From the NCBI GenBank assembly GCA_916613615.1, contig OU744724.1:32747607-32811606 (forward strand): a stretch of 64,000 bases of DNA, read 5' to 3'. The translations under genes were made by a program, and so were the position numbers. This DNA comes from Steromphala cineraria. Lineage: Eukaryota > Mollusca > Gastropoda > Trochida > Trochidae. Of the stretch, positions 13,083 through 24,336 are shown piece by piece (positions within the stretch are counted from its first letter, which is position 1; every line of letters starts with the position of its first letter). Below the pieces are notes generated by a model. The model did not search any database. It saw nothing but the letters and a program-made list of their open reading frames with translations, and was not told the DNA's origin.

Positions 13083-13582
13083 CTACTCAAAATAAGTTAA
13101 GGAACACTCAAGTAGTAATATCATTTGCACTAACTTTAAATGTCAACAGCTCAAAGAGAAGTGTTTTGTTTGAAGTTGTGATCACATGCATACCTGACAT
13201 TGGGTTCTGATTCTTAAACTGTAATTTTTATTTGAAGATTTTATCAACTTTGGAATTTTCCATCACATTTGTTCAGGAAAATTTCTTCATTAAGCTAATT
13301 ACTACCAGATATATCAATTCCAAATCAATAAAGTCACCCAAGACAAGACTGCGATGTTTTGAACCTGAGCCATCTGACATCCTGTGACCTTCATTTTCGA
13401 CCCTTGCCTTGTTACTGTTATCAAAGCGTAATACAGAAACTGCGTCAGGCGCAGAATTTGATTCCAATATTTCAGTAAGATATATAGTGTTTTTCATAGA
13501 ATACATAACTGTAACCATGCGCTGAGATATAAAGTATATAGGGGACACTATACAAATGTTCCTTAGATCCTTTTTAGAATGA
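13083..13582. mobile_element. Possible Tc1/mariner-like non-autonomous element
   Basis: The left end CTCAAAATAAGTTAAGGAAC is partly mirrored at 13556-13582 (GTTCCTTAGATCCTTTTT), giving weak inverted ends about 500 bp apart. A 91-codon minus-strand frame inside shows no DDE transposase motif. The boundaries are uncertain. Confidence 0.3.
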
Positions 13583-13675
13583 TAATTTGAGAAAATGCAA
13601 TTTAAAAGACAGGTACCCTCATTTAATGACAGACAGGTAACATCATGTCGAGAATACGATGAGTGTACATTTCAT

Positions 13676-13830
13676 AACACTTGCAGACACGTCATAAATC
13701 TACTAAGAGAGAAATTCATTTCAATATCGGTGATATCAAATATATATGATAACACTTGCACAGCCATTCACGTCATAAATCTACTATAAGAGCGAAATTC
13801 AGTTCAATATCCGTGTAAACACTTTTTATG
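13676..13830. repeat. Two-copy tandem duplication, ~74 bp
   Basis: The block beginning AACACTTGCA and containing CGTCATAAATCTACTA occurs at 13676 and again at 13750, with diverged ends. It is a simple local duplication with no coding signal. Confidence 0.5.
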
Positions 13831-14452
13831 TGTTCGTGTTTGAAAAGTCCTTTTCAGCACTTCAAATCTGTACCTTATATTTGAACTCCACTTGATTGAT
13901 GTGTGTTTTATATTTTTAACTGTCACTGTCATTTTATTTATATTACGATGAAATTAGTGTTAAGCATTATATGGGGCTATAGGTCCACATCGTATTTGAA
14001 AAAATATGGAACGGTTCATTGCCAATCCATACCACTAAGGCTATGAGGATAGTATTGCAAAGGACTATTTCGTTTATCTTTTTTAGGCTAAAAAGTAATA
14101 ATAGGATACGAATTTAATTCAAATTTATCTGGACACTCACATACTTTCCTTTGAAGGGCGTGGTAATTATTTAAATTGTCAAACAATACATAATTTGAGA
14201 AGCAACATTACAAAAAACAATTTGGAGTTAATAATATATTTCTCCTTTGTCAGCTAACGATAACTGCTTGACTTAGAAATGTGTTTTTACAATAAAGAAG
14301 TTGTTATCCCGAAAATCTTGCTTTTCTCAAGTAATTGCCATGGAAATGCTTTTCAAAGAGCCACTTCTATATTGTCATCACATGTTGTTTTGCTTTGATA
14401 CAAACGTAAACGGTATAATAAATGATAACTGTCCGGTTTTGATCAACATCGC

Positions 14453-14717
14453 AGCCTAAGTAAACCTAGCCTCAATATTATCCGTTTTACTCCTATACTG
14501 AGTGTAGAAAGGCCTATAATAGAGGGTCGCGTCAGCCAACCTTTCTGCGACCTATGACCCTCAAACGTTATACGTGTGAAGGCAGACTATCGTGGCTTTG
14601 TAAGCCGAGTTCTGATTGATCAATTCGATATGTGGGCTGACGCGACCCTCTATTAGGCCTTTCTAGACTCAGTTTAGGAGTGAAACGGATAATATTGAGG
14701 CTAGGTTTACTTAAACT
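14453..14717. mobile_element. Long-TIR MITE with 12-bp target duplication, copy 1
   Basis: Terminal repeats of about 80 bp (AAGTAAACCTAGCCTCAATA inward to GAGGGTCGCGTCAGCC) face each other. Flanking 14441-14452 and 14718-14729 both read GATCAACATCGC, a perfect 12-bp duplication. The same family occurs at 33125-33376 and 46375-46641. There is no transposase. Long TIRs with a long duplication suggest a Mutator-like origin. Confidence 0.8.
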
Positions 14718-15251
14718 GATCAACATCGCATCTTCAAATCTACCTGTTGTCATTTTACATCGTCGATTAGCTCTAAAATATTTTTTTCCTTTAACACTCG
14801 ATACTTCTCGATCAGATGACATTGTTGGTGAAGTTTGCAAAATATGACCCTCTACTACTTACGGACTGTCTTTTAAAACATATGAGCATTTGAGCTATTT
14901 TAACTTCTTCACTTCAACTTTTTGTAGGCGTGGAGATATAAGTAATGATTTATCGGAACAAAATTGTTTGTTTTTCACTTTTAAAAACCTTCAAAACCTA
15001 TTTCTCGAGTTTACTTTTCTCAGTCTCGCAGTGCAAACACAGAGATAAATCATAAATGACAACCCACTTTAGGAGTATACAGGCGTCTCATGGTTATCAA
15101 GAAAGCTTATTCGGGAAATATTCTAAATGTATATATGATTACCCTATAGTAACAAACATTTAAAAAAAGTAAATTAGTTGAGTTACATCATTTATACATT
15201 GCTCTGAGATGTTCGCATTTCATTCAAACTTTAAACAAGTAAAATACACAA

Positions 15252-15425
15252 TCATGAACAATTAATAATGTTTGTAATGTTTTTAATTTTTTGTAATATC
15301 TTTACGTAAACGTACATCTCCAGCAAGGTTACATAACCATGAACAATCAAATGATTTTTGTAATATTATTTTTATATTTTTGTTGTTATATCTTTACGTT
15401 ACGTGCGTCCCCAGAAAGGTTACAC
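15252..15425. repeat. Two-copy tandem duplication, ~95-105 bp
   Basis: The blocks CATGAACAATTAATAATG...ATATCTTTACGT and CATGAACAATCAAATGATT...ATATCTTTACGT follow each other, each ending in a GGTTACA string. They are diverged copies without coding content. Confidence 0.45.
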
Positions 15426-15900
15426 CCACTCCACAATCATCTGATTACCATTCAAAATTCGATTTACTGATCACCTTGATCATTTGTAAGAAGCATTTGC
15501 ATAATGTATTATCCATGTTCTTGTAGTCAAGACAGTGGTTTGGATAACAGCAAGGCAAGATCTAAGCCGTTCATTGCATCTTGGAGGGGTTTCTTCTTAT
15601 TACAAAAATGATTTAATATATACATAAAGACAGTTGTATAAACATATATAAACTTTGATATCAAGCAACACTATACACTGGGCAATTGTTGTACGAATTA
15701 ACCTCTCAGGTTGTTCAACATTACTTTATATAATTACACAATTTCCAAAAAGTAATATAATACAATAAATATGACAACCTGCAAAATGCAAAAGAACCAT
15801 TTCGTGTGTTAAATATTTACTTTCAAGTAGAAAATCAAAAATGTGAAGTCGTCTGGATTCTTCTGCTTGTGATTCGTTTTCTTACCACAAGGAATACAAC

Positions 15901-16244
15901 TTAAAGGGACAGTAGCACGTTTTTTGATAATTTTATATTTTAAGTTTTTCACTGATAATTGTAAGTTAATGTTAAATGTATTATTTTGATAGTGACAGAA
16001 ATCTCAGTACACAAGTCAATCATCCATAGTCAGAGGACAAAGTATGGAGATTCACATAAAATCCATAGGCAGCCGTTTTGTGTGAACACCTTTTATTCAT
16101 GTTTTGTAAGAAAAAGGAATTATATAATTGAAGTATTACTGTTCCATTTAGTTTAAATACATTGTCTTTCAATTGAAACCATTAATTTTCATTTTCCTGA
16201 CATCACCTTATATTCCCCCTAAAAACGTGCTACTGCCCCTTTAA
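15901..16244 (+). mobile_element. TTAA-bounded MITE, copy 1
   Basis: About 344 bp bounded by TTAA, with ends TTAAAGGGACAGTAGCACG and CGTGCTACTGCCCCTTTAA. TTAA target sites point to a piggyBac-like or other TTAA-specific mover. Related copies lie at 16241-16602, 27679-28021, 28091-28444, about 55822-55899 and 61294-61657. No ORF of its own. Confidence 0.8.
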
Positions 16245-16602
16245 AGGGGCAGTAGCACGTTTTTTGATAATTTCATATTTTAAATTTTTCACTGATCATT
16301 GTATGTAAATGTTAAATGTATTATTTTGATAGTGACAGAAATCTCAGTACACAAGTCAATCATCCATAGTCAGAGGACAAAGTATGAAGATTCACACAAA
16401 ATCCACTGGCGGCCATTTTGTTTGAACACCTTTAATTCATTTTGTGTAAGAAAAAGGAATCGCATGGCTAAACTTTACGTTATATATTTGAATTATTACT
16501 GCTCAATTTAGTTTAAATAAATTGTCTTTCAATTGGAATCATTAATTTTCATTTTCCTGACATCACCTTATATTCCCTTAAAATGTGCTACTGCCCCTTT
16601 AA
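16241..16602 (+). mobile_element. TTAA-bounded MITE, copy 2, sharing a boundary with copy 1
   Basis: Same family and orientation as 15901-16244. The TTAA at 16241-16244 is the right end of copy 1 and the left end of copy 2, so the pair is joined head to tail on one target site. The right end reads CTACTGCCCCTTTAA. Confidence 0.8.
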
Positions 16603-17716
16603 GGAGAATGATTCTTTACAACCTAGACCAGCCTTGAATGTAAACTTTAACAAGAACCTTCCCTCTTACAATTGTCCCCAGTTACACTTGACTTTGGCCT
16701 CTCGTACAGCAATTAACACTGAGTTATTTATTACTCTTTAGGTATTTCCATCTCGTATATCAGATGTGCTATACAAATATTCCTTGCAGATAGATAGCTA
16801 ATTCTCAAATGATTATATAACTGACTAATCATGCTTATTTGCTAAGGTCTACAATCATACATTCAATCCAATACATACAATTAGATTTCGTAAAAATGAA
16901 AATTTTCTCAATATCGCGTTAATTACATACATATCATTTGTCTGAATTTTTCCATATTGATCATTTGACATGATTGGAATATTATTTTGATAACCGTTCA
17001 TGTGTATAAACAAATGATGATGGCATGACATGTCTCTGTTGATGTTCCTAATTATATAAACACCCATATCATCATTTCAGTGGTCAACACACATAAATTG
17101 ATGGCATTGGCATAGCCCATATTTAAATGTGTATGGCTCGTGTATTTTATATATGCTTAATGTATATGAAAAGAGACTGTCTGTCTAGTTGTCTGTCTAT
17201 CTGTCTAGCTGCTTGTCTGTTTGTGCATCTCTCTGTCTCATTACACAGTTTGTTGACTACGTTTGATTAATGAAATGTTCCTTTAAGTGTAAATTATGAA
17301 TAAAACTGAAATGTACTATATGTGATACTACAAGTGATATCAACAGCAAGTTGGATACTTATAATATAACAGATATTATGTGTTTTCCCCTCATATAGGA
17401 TAGATGTCCTTAAAGTAGGAAAATGTTTGTTTTTTGTTTCTTAATTTAAATATGCATCAATAGAGTGCAAAAAGTCTAAAATTATTTTTACGCATTCTTT
17501 GCATTCGTAGCTAGCCTTTTTTCAACAATCCAAACACAATTAAGAACTTAATAAATGGCGATTCGGACAATTAACAAATGGGCATTCCCACATCGCTTTA
17601 TTGCTATTAATAGAAATTGGGCGTATTAATTATTGTTTGCAGGGTCGCGCGAAGAACTATACGGGATGTAAACACAAGATGCATGTTATTAGTTGCGCCA
17701 CAATCAATAATGAATT
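16603..17716. other. Intergenic, no gene recognised
   Basis: AT-rich, with a low-complexity CTGT/CTAT-type stretch at about 17170-17240. ORFs here are short and not protein-like. Confidence 0.5.
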
Positions 17717-17862
17717 CATCCTGTCTCAGGGTACGAACGTTACGCTTACTCCACCAATCGGTACCCTGGGCTCAGAAGCCGGATTTGGAATATAGCCAAG
17801 CTTCTGAGTCCAGGGTACAAATTAGTGGAATTAACGTAACGTTCGTATCCTGAGACAGGATG
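17717..17862. repeat. Foldback MITE with ~62-bp arms
   Basis: The left arm starts CATCCTGTCTCAGGGTACGA and the right arm is its near-complete reverse complement ending TCCTGAGACAGGATG, around a ~20-nt loop. There is no ORF. The hairpin would be stable if transcribed. Confidence 0.7.
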
Positions 17863-18046
17863 CACTGAGTTGGCAACACTATCGCATTGCATGTGCGTTG
17901 CCAAAGCAACTGTGAAATTGACAATCATTGTCGTGAATAAACTCAAATGGATTTCTTCTTGCATGCTAAGCACTGTCAACAAATATCGGAAATCTAATGA
18001 GCATTCATTTTGTATATTATTATAAACCACCCCCCCCCCCCCCCCA

Positions 18047-18878
18047 ACATCTTAAAGAACATTCCAAAGGCAATCATTAAAAGAACATCGACGCTGTCAT
18101 CAACCAAGACATATTCGAAAATGCAGTACCATACTACAAAGAGGCCCTATCAACAGCTGGTTACAAAAATGATGCACAATTCTCCCAAACCCCCACTGTT
18201 GAGAGAGTCAAAAGAAGACGATCAAGGAAAGTTACATGGTACAACCCGCCCTTCAGCAAAAATGTCAAAACAAACATCGGCAAGCTTTTCCTAAAACTAG
18301 TAGACACGCACTTCCCACGTGACAACAAGCTTAACAAGATCTTCAACAGATCAACAGTTAAAGTCAGCTACAGTTGCATGAAAAACATCAAACAGACAAT
18401 CAAGGCGCACAACAAAACCGTCCTGAAATCAACAAGCCAAACACCTAAAGAGAAGAACTGTAACTGCAGGCAGAAAGCAAACTGCCCACTCAACGGTAAA
18501 TGCCTGATTGATGACGTCATCTACCAAGCCACTGTAACATCCCAAACAGACACAGCCTCATACATAGGGCTAGCAAGTGGCTCTTTCAAGCTACGCTACA
18601 ACAACCACACGAAATCCTTCAGAAATGAGCGCTATGAAAAAGAAACAGAATTATCAAAATATATCTGGCAACTAAAAAGAAAACAACAAAACTATGAAAT
18701 AAAATGGACCATCTTGAAACAATCAAACACAAGCAAGCGAGATTCAGGCTTATGCAACCTCTGTATTGAAGAGAAGCTTGAAATTCTCAGCAACAAAGGC
18801 CATAACATCAACAAAAGAAGTGAACTCTTATCAACCTGTCGGCATGGGAAGTACCCAAGCCGTGTAAGAAAAAAATAG
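18047..18878 (+). pseudogene. Penelope-like retroelement 3' end, GIY-YIG domain, 5'-truncated and frameshifted
   Basis: The conceptual product begins with ILKNIPKAIIKRTSTLSSTK, then shifts frame near 18109 (one base short) and continues through VTWYNPPFSKNVKTNIG and HFPRDNKLNKIFN to a 166-codon open stretch (18378-18878). That stretch carries a cysteine cluster (CNCRQKANCPLNGKC) and a GIY-YIG-type nuclease region (VIYQATV...YIGL...RYNNH...ETELSKYIW), the arrangement found at the C terminus of Penelope-like reverse transcriptases. The reverse transcriptase itself is missing. The copy begins right after a run of about 16 C residues (18030-18045). In active elements this nuclease nicks target DNA for reverse transcription. 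This copy is dead. The family call is confident; the exact clade is not. Confidence 0.8.
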
Positions 18879-19054
18879 TTCCCACCAGCTAACTTTCAGT
18901 TTGTCTGATGATTGCCACACAGAGCACTTGTGTTCCTGTTTGTGCATGAAACTCTGAGTAACAAACATGAAATAACCCAGTGTTATAAACTTTTGTATAA
19001 TAGCTCCGCTACACCAAGTGTTGAGCACTCTATACTGAAAAAGAACAACAGATT

Positions 19055-19078
19055 TGTATATATATATATATATATATA
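19055..19078. repeat. Short (TA)n microsatellite
   Basis: A run of TA dinucleotides just after the Penelope-like fragment and before the foldback at 19123. Confidence 0.8.
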
Positions 19079-19122
19079 CAAAAAGTTCACAATCTTGAGA
19101 TCGTTGTTCAGCTCTAAGGTAT

Positions 19123-19395
<273 letters not shown>

Positions 19396-19948
19396 CTAAT
19401 ATATTTTTAACTTGGTAATGATATTTATAAAAAATAAGTATAATTTCCATGATCTTTTTCAGATTACACTGTGACACGTTTAGATATAATAGAGCTTGTA
19501 TTGGATACTATGCAAAGTGCAAGGGAATAATTGAAATACGAGTCACGAATGCTAAAGTATTGTTAGTTTGTTTATATCATCTGTAAGATTGAGAGGGCGG
19601 TATACTTCAAAATTAAAATAAGGTATTTTGTCGTTGATCACAAATTCTGTTTATGGTGCTAGAACATTTTTTATACAGAAGACCTTTTATCCGTTAAAAG
19701 GAATGCAAGGGATACATTTCAGGAATGAAAATAACAATTTATGTTTTTAATTTAACTCAGTCAAGGTTTCATGATCTATAGTATCGTAGTACATACGTGC
19801 TGCGCTCTTTCACAAATCCAATCCCTTTTATTCAAAACAAAATGCACCGATTTTCCTAATTTCATTTTTATTGGTTGCTTAACATTTTTGAAATGAAAGA
19901 AAAAACAAAATGTAATGTCTTATATTAAACCAAAGTTGATAAATACGC

Positions 19949-20990
19949 ACTGGAGAAAATAAAAAATCTCTCTCATATTCCTGATAGTGTACACTTATCA
20001 CCGATGTTTTTTCTTTCGATCTTCCAAATTGGAAATGCTTCGTTAAGTATATACTGGAGGAAATGAAAATCTCTTTCATATTCCTGATTATGTACACTTA
20101 TCATCGATGTTTTTTCTTTCCTTCTTTCAATATTGGAAATGCTTAAGTTTGTTAAGTATATACTGGAAGAAATGAACAATATTTCTCTCATATTCCGGCT
20201 TGGGTACAGTTATCGCCGATTTTATATATTTCGTCCCTCCAAATTGGACTTTTTTAAATGAATATACTGGAGGAAATGAACAATTTCTCTCTCTCATATT
20301 GCAGCTTGGGTACACTTACCGCCGATTTTATTTCCTTCGTTCTTACACGTTTGAAATGCTTGGTTAAGTATATATTGGAAGAAATGAAGAATCTCTCTCA
20401 TATTCCTGATTATGTACACTTACCACAAACGTTTTTTCTTTCATTCTTCCAATATTGGAAATGGAGTTTGTTAAGTATATACTGGAAGAAATGAACAATA
20501 TTTCTCTCATATTCCGGCTTGGGTACACTTATCGCCGATTTTATTTATTTCGTCCCTCCAAATTGGAAATGCTTTGTTAAGTACTGGAGGAAATGAACAA
20601 TATCTCTCTCTCATATTCCAGCTTGGGTACACTTATCACCGATGTTATTTCTTTCATTCTTCCAAGTTGGAAATGTTTTGTTAAGTATATATTGGAGGAA
20701 ATGAAGAATCTCTCTCATATTCCCGATTATGAACACTTATCACCGATGTTATTTCTTTCGCTCTTCCAAATTGGAAATACTTTGTTAAGTATACTGGAGA
20801 AAATGAACAATATCTCTCTCATATTCCAGCTTGGGTACACTTCTTTCCTTCATTCTTCCAAGTTTGAAATGCTTTGTTAAGTATATATACTGGAGGAAAT
20901 GAAAAATCTCTCTTAGATATTCCGGATTGTGTACACTTATCACCGATGTTATTTCTTTCATTCTTCCAAGTTGGAAATGCTTTGTCTAGT
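19949..20990. repeat. Tandem array, ~105-bp unit, about 10 copies
   Basis: The anchor ACTGGAGGAAATGA (with variants) recurs at about 19949, 20053, 20160, 20263, 20374, 20480, 20585, 20692, 20794 and 20890. Each is followed by TCTCTCATATTCC, a GTACACTTATC block and TTGGAAATGCTT. Spacing varies from 96 to 111 bp, so the copies have drifted with indels. The short ORFs in it are by-products. Confidence 0.85.
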
Positions 20991-23601
20991 AATTGATGAA
21001 AGATGATCATGCTAAATTGGTACTTGACTTTGCCCAAACAAATCCTCCAAGACTTCATCGACACTGTTCATAGTACTTCAGACCAATCTCAGCTAATAAT
21101 GATGTTTTTTTTTATTAAACGACGAAAACAAATGTCACATGTCACGATTTCTGGCTGATAAACAATAGACATACTAACGTTGGTTATGGTTTTGAAAATA
21201 TTGTTTTCAATTACATTGGACTATCCACATGCAGCTGTCACTGCATAAGACTATGCATATACATAGCCCATGCTATTGAAAGATATAGTCATTGAATTAT
21301 TCCTCATTAATAACCACATATTCATTTTGTCACTGAAGTGAATTCAGACGAACCAATTATTATGAAATGTTTTCCATGTAAAATATTTTAAAATATAAAA
21401 TCATAAATAAATATACCTGTTTATTTACCGATTTGTTTTTATGCATGAGATTGTACATATTGATTCAAGTTTTTGGATGGAAAAAAGATATTTTACCCAA
21501 AGGCAGAGCTTTTGATTCAAATATTACACGTCGAATTACAATTAAGTTCGACATTTGAAGCTTAAGTTCAAATTTCTAACCTTATTTTGTCTGTGAATAA
21601 ATTCCTTATTCGAATAAAATTGCAATCTTATATCTACAATTAAACCTTGCTAAACACTATTTATTTAAAAAATGATTGATACATTGTGGGATAACAGCTT
21701 GTATTAATACCAAATGATGCAGTCAGAGAATCATCATTTATAACGACTTTTTAAAAATCAATATTTATGTTACTCTGAATATGGACAAAAATATAATAAC
21801 TGTTGCATAACTGTATGCAACACCGTTATTGGTCTTCGTATACTCGAATATTTAACGATATCACCTATTATGAGGATCAAATACAACGTTGCATAAATAA
21901 TATTGACCATTCAGTTCGATTCCAGATTTTAAATGAAAGCAACTGTAGAGCATTTTACCCCTGAGATGTTAACGATGTATAATGCCAAAAAATGCATCTT
22001 AAATATTTTTCATAAAATGGACAGATATTCAATATCTTGAAAAAGCAAAACATCCTTTATTCTGTATTTTCATTTAATAACAATATATATATATATATAT
22101 ATACATGTTTACGACGACCTCGGTTAACGTTTTGTTTTATATGAAATGACATAGACCATTATTTGTAAATATTGTGTTTGTACAGAAGTGATAAAAGCTT
22201 GAAATAACATTATTTTACATGAAATTCTCTTTGACTATGCTAAAAATCATCATTATAACATTTCAACCGAAAATAAAAAGATTTTGACTTTTGAGCAACA
22301 AGAGTTCTTGATATTTGGCTTGAATAAATAGTCCAAATGTTATTGATGTTGCATACAACATTATTAAATTGTTATTGAATAAACACATTATGCCGACATG
22401 TGATACATCAGTAATGAAGTGATTTTTAATCTAGGACTGTTAGAGAATGGATTCATGGTTATGGAAATTGGGGCTAATTATAAAAATATTTCTTATAAAG
22501 ATGGACACTTTGAACTATATCTGTATTGCAACGATGACTTTACACGACACAAGAAGTTGCGTGTGATGACATTTCTAATTCACATTACTCACAGGCGAGG
22601 CGGCGTTGTACAGAGAAATAATCTTTTTTCTGAGAGGACGTTTCGAGTGTGGTGACCTGATTTTGAAAACTTTTCAGACTAAACATCTTCCGAATCGTTA
22701 TATTTAAACTGAGGTAAGTCATAACCTCTAGTTTAGAGAGAGATATTCATATTTAAATATTTGAAAAAAAAAGTTTGATTTAATTCTTACTTGTGCCATG
22801 GACGAAAAGATTTATTATTCAATTAAGAAACCTTTTTTTGTCCCTTACAATGTTTATCCGGTAGAAAAATATCTTAGTCAATGTATTCAATAAGTTAGGA
22901 GTCTGGACTGAGATGTGTAAATAATCCATGTTTGGCAATAATGATAAATTAAATATCGGTCAAAACAGTATGATACTTCAACTTGATAGTTAGAATTGCT
23001 TTTCCAAAATATTAAGATTTGAACAAATTTATACCAAAAGCTGTTCTTTTTTCTTTTAAAATGCTGCATTTCATGATAAAAATATATATTTTAAGATAGC
23101 CTTTTAAAAACTATAAAATTTTCTTACCTTGTTTATTCTCTAAAGAATTGGGTAAGCCGAAGGGTTTATTTGACTTGATCAAAATTATACATGTATCTAC
23201 ACATATATTGTATTAGAAATATATCAATTTTTATGTTATGCTTTCAAGAAATTGAATAAACCATGTAAACAAAAAACTTTTTTCTTCTTCAAAAGTTGAT
23301 ATTTTATCGTGAAAATATAAATCTAAAAAATCTAAAGTAATGTACCAGATGATAAAAATTCTGTTCGTTACATGTTCCCATGAGAACCATGATATGTAAA
23401 CCTTTGAAAAACTGATCATTGAAACCTGTTAAACGGGCTCAGCAATCGATATACATACAAAGAGCAACATAACCTACAGGATATTAATCTGGATTTAGCA
23501 ATAAAGCTGTTTTCTTAGAAGGGTTAATAACATTCTCGATTTAAATAGACCCACATCATAGTGCATATTGATTAGCTAAAAATGCTGTTTCATCATTAAT
23601 T

Positions 23602-23623
23602 TATCACGTGGGTACACGTGATA
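23602..23623. promoter_or_regulatory. Perfect palindrome with two E-boxes
   Basis: TATCACGTG and CACGTGATA flank GGTA, placing two CACGTG boxes in mirror order. CACGTG binds bHLH factors such as USF, MYC/MAX and CLOCK types. The context is far from any recognised start, so any role is speculative. Confidence 0.3.
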
Positions 23624-24280
23624 GCATCAACAGTGCATCATCACCATGTGATCAAACAATGTACAGGAAATCGTATCGAAACCGAAAAAAGTACATACTT
23701 AACAGCAACAGATGCTAGAAATGGGGATGTAAGAATAGAAATTATGCCATTGTCAATTACCCATATACAATAACATTCATATATACATGATAAAATACAT
23801 ACCTTTAGATAATTATCACAATTTAAACTCTTCTCACCTGCAGGAAAAAAATCTTTCTTGTTTTTATATACAGGTAAAGTGTGAAACGGATATTTTTATT
23901 GCCCCATTTTTTTTTCATTTCACAAGAAAACATTTTAACAGAAATAGATCTAAATAAATAACAACTTCGTACAACTTTATCATAATAAGATTGAACGTTA
24001 TCACTGCGTCTTTAAAGGCTTACTCGAGCAATGTTTTAATAAGCTACGGAAATAAAGTTTCATATTTCGAATGTCAATATCTGTTAAAAAAGCAAGTTAA
24101 TTGCTGGGATCGATGCTTCCCTGGGCGGAAATCAGAAACAAATTAATTTTTTCTAGACCTATATAATTACAAAGCTTTCTCCCTTGTACATAACGGCATT
24201 CTTCTGTGGTTTAAGAAGATTGAAATAATTAATATATGACTTACTTCATAGGCCTACAAATAATTATTATATTATTATTG

Positions 24281-24336
24281 TATAAATATTTATATAGCGC
24301 ACATATCCATCCACTAGTGGTTGCTCAAGGCGCACT
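24281..24336 (+). repeat. Retroposon-like fragment, copy 2
   Basis: Related in order and sequence to 12249-12306: TATAGCGC, a CCATCCACTAGTGG segment, then GCTCAAGGCGCA. Probably part of a dispersed SINE-like family. Confidence 0.4.

Noticed and set aside
13273..13548. A 91-codon minus-strand ORF as a transposase remnant
   Set aside because: No DDE/D or helix-turn-helix motif could be seen; only the weak terminal repeats of the surrounding element support mobility.
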